Source: Gaiellasilicea sp035645095 (lineage in GTDB: Bacteria > Actinomycetota > Thermoleophilia > Gaiellales > Gaiellaceae). Taken from it: a DNA stretch of 9,514 nucleotides. Within the stretch, counting starts at the first letter, position 1; each line of letters opens with the position of its first letter. Positions 5,818 to 9,514 of this stretch are shown here, in pieces. The stretch covers positions 1-9,514 of the forward strand of contig DASQNG010000223.1 in NCBI GenBank assembly GCA_035645095.1. Direction: 5' to 3'. A program made the position numbers and the translations under genes. A model generated the notes under the pieces. That model did no database searches. It worked only from the letters and a program-made list of their open reading frames with translations, and was not told where the DNA came from.

Positions 5818-6774
5818 GTGACGACCTTCGGCTACTGGCTCTCGTCCGAGGAGCACCCGCCGCTCGACCTCGCGCGGAACACGCGTCGCGCGGAGGAGCA
5901 CGGGTTCGAGTTCGCACTGATCTCCGACCACTTCCACCCGTGGATCGACGCGCAGGGCAACTCGGCGTTCGTCTGGAGCGTGCTCGGCGGCATCGCGGTG
6001 CAGACCGAGCGGATCCGCCTCGGCACCGGCGTCACGTGCCCGATGATCCGGACCCACCCCGCGATCGTCGCCCACGCCGCCGCCACCTGCGCCGTGATGT
6101 TCGAGGGCCGCTTCTTTCTCGGCGTCGGCACCGGCGAGAACCTGAACGAGCACGTGACCGGCGCACGCTGGCCCGCGCCGGACGAGCGGCTGGAGTTGCT
6201 CGAGGAGTCGATCGAGGTGATGCGCGCGCTCTGGACCGGCGACGAGGTGACGCACCGCGGGAAGCACTACACCGTCGACCACGCGAAGCTGTACACGGTG
6301 CCCGACCGGCCGATCCCGATCGCCGTGGCGGCCGCCCAGCCGCTCGCGGCCAAGCTCGCCGGTCGCCTCGGCGACGCGCTCGTGAACATCGCTCCCGACG
6401 AGGAGATCGTCTCGACCTTCCGCGAGGCCGGCGGCGACGGCCCCCGCTACGGCCAGGTGCGGCTCTGCTGGGCGGAGGACGAGGAGGAGGCGAAGGAGAC
6501 GGCCTTTCGGCTCTGGCGCCACTCCGGCATCGGCGGCACGATCAACCAGGAGCTGCCGCGGCCGTCCGACTTCGACGCCGTGTCCGAGAGCGCGACGAAG
6601 GAGTCCGCGACGGAGGGGCTGCCGTGCGGTCCCGACCCGGAGCCGATCGTCGCGCTCGTCCGCGAGTGGGAGGCCGCCGGCTTCGACCACGTCGCGCTGC
6701 ACCAGATCGGGCCGGACCAGGAGGGCTTCTTCCGCTTCTGGGAGCAGGAGCTCCGCCCCCGGCTCACCGCGTAG
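5818..6774 (+). CDS. LLM-class F420-dependent oxidoreductase, FGD-like (TIGR03557-type)
   Basis: A 318-aa luciferase-like TIM barrel. It aligns by eye along its whole length with mycobacterial F420-dependent glucose-6-phosphate dehydrogenase. SDHFHPW is at residues 36-42; His38 and Trp42 correspond to FGD catalytic His40 and Trp44. FLGVGTGENLNEH is at 100-112; Glu107 corresponds to FGD Glu109. The barrel ends in GFDHVALHQIGPDQEGFFRFW. These enzymes pass hydride between a substrate and coenzyme F420 in the cytoplasm. The FGD phosphate-gripping residues look different: SGKGEE with Lys198 is APDEE here, and the Arg283 region is CGPDP. Glucose 6-phosphate is therefore probably not the substrate, and I give no fgd symbol. 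GTG 5818 is the only start that keeps the first beta strand (TTFGYWLSSE) without running into the upstream promoter. It is a single-gene unit; aconitase follows after 102 bp. Confidence 0.92.
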   Translation: MTTFGYWLSSEEHPPLDLARNTRRAEEHGFEFALISDHFHPWIDAQGNSAFVWSVLGGIAVQTERIRLGTGVTCPMIRTHPAIVAHAAATCAVMFEGRFFLGVGTGENLNEHVTGARWPAPDERLELLEESIEVMRALWTGDEVTHRGKHYTVDHAKLYTVPDRPIPIAVAAAQPLAAKLAGRLGDALVNIAPDEEIVSTFREAGGDGPRYGQVRLCWAEDEEEAKETAFRLWRHSGIGGTINQELPRPSDFDAVSESATKESATEGLPCGPDPEPIVALVREWEAAGFDHVALHQIGPDQEGFFRFWEQELRPRLTA

Positions 6775-6799
6775 CGGCGCCGGCGCCGCCCGCCCATGT

Positions 6800-6818
6800 C
6801 CCGCCCTCCCACGGCGGG
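6800..6818 (+). terminator. Weak hairpin after the LLM oxidoreductase gene
   Basis: CCCGCC (6800-6805) and GGCGGG (6813-6818) form a 6-bp stem with a 7-nt loop, 25 bp past the oxidoreductase stop. Flanking bases add only wobble pairs and no U-run follows. It is a possible terminator, but short GC stems are frequent in this DNA. The rest of the 102-bp gap holds the aconitase promoter. Confidence 0.3.
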
Positions 6819-6863
6819 GTCAGCACCCGGACCTGTCCGCTGCGGCGTGCCGAGAGGCTCGGG

Positions 6864-6869
6864 TACGTT
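6864..6869 (+). promoter_or_regulatory. -10-like box TACGTT before aconitase
   Basis: TACGTT fits TANNNT and stands seven bases before ATG 6877. No Shine-Dalgarno lies between it and the start, so a leaderless transcript is likely. A -35 is not recognisable. Confidence 0.5.
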
Positions 6870-6876
6870 TTGGGCG

Positions 6877-9514
<2,638 letters not shown>

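Noticed and set aside
6774..6789. 16-bp perfect palindrome GCGGCGCCGGCGCCGC after the oxidoreductase stop
   Set aside because: It is two GGCGCC units with no loop; such runs are expected by chance at this composition, so I do not call it a site or terminator.

Overview
This is a very GC-rich window with short intergenic gaps, frequent GTG starts and long spurious ORFs on the opposite strand. An F420-type luciferase-like oxidoreductase, a GCS2/YbdK carboxylate-amine ligase, an actinobacterial-style FtsX-like permease and an apparently leaderless gene organisation all point to a high-GC actinobacterium. A deep lineage such as Thermoleophilia (Gaiellales or Solirubrobacterales) is my best guess, but that is inference without a database search. 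I see no rRNA, tRNA, CRISPR array, insertion sequence or phage gene.

Layout. (1) Positions 1-2415, minus strand: a three-gene run in the order unknown 120-aa acidic protein, YbdK-like carboxylate-amine ligase, FtsX-like ABC permease; the permease runs off the left edge. The first two genes overlap by 17 nt. The permease follows the ligase after 13-14 nt but carries its own -10-like box. (2) Positions 2462-3607, plus strand: a patatin-like phospholipase, divergent from the unknown gene across 46 bp. (3) Positions 3608-3681: a strong GC-rich hairpin region between convergent genes. (4) Positions 3682-4881, minus strand: a membrane-anchored HtrA/DegP serine protease with a PDZ domain, preceded by a palindromic site at its promoter. 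(5) Positions 4957-5740, minus strand: a tiny predicted membrane protein, BolA and a monothiol glutaredoxin. BolA and glutaredoxin overlap by ATGA and form the classic pair that shares a [2Fe-2S] cluster. (6) Positions 5818-6774, plus strand: an LLM-class F420-dependent oxidoreductase of the FGD-like group. (7) Positions 6877-9514, plus strand: aconitase (AcnA type), cut by the right edge.

How the genes fit together. The only tight functional unit is BolA-glutaredoxin (Fe-S cluster handling). Aconitase nearby is an Fe-S enzyme, but it is on the other strand and has its own promoter, so a functional link is speculation. HtrA handles envelope protein quality. The other genes look like ordinary housekeeping or metabolic neighbours.

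Most notable observations. Almost every transcription-unit start has a TANNNT-like box 6-7 nt before the start codon and no Shine-Dalgarno, which suggests leaderless mRNAs, whereas the operon-internal glutaredoxin has a perfect GGAGG. The glutaredoxin active site reads CGNS instead of CGFS. The aconitase carries an extra acidic, Pro-rich linker with an FPASDP motif. The htrA promoter carries GCGTTAA half-sites. I found no convincing new multi-gene system such as a defence, toxin or mobile cassette.
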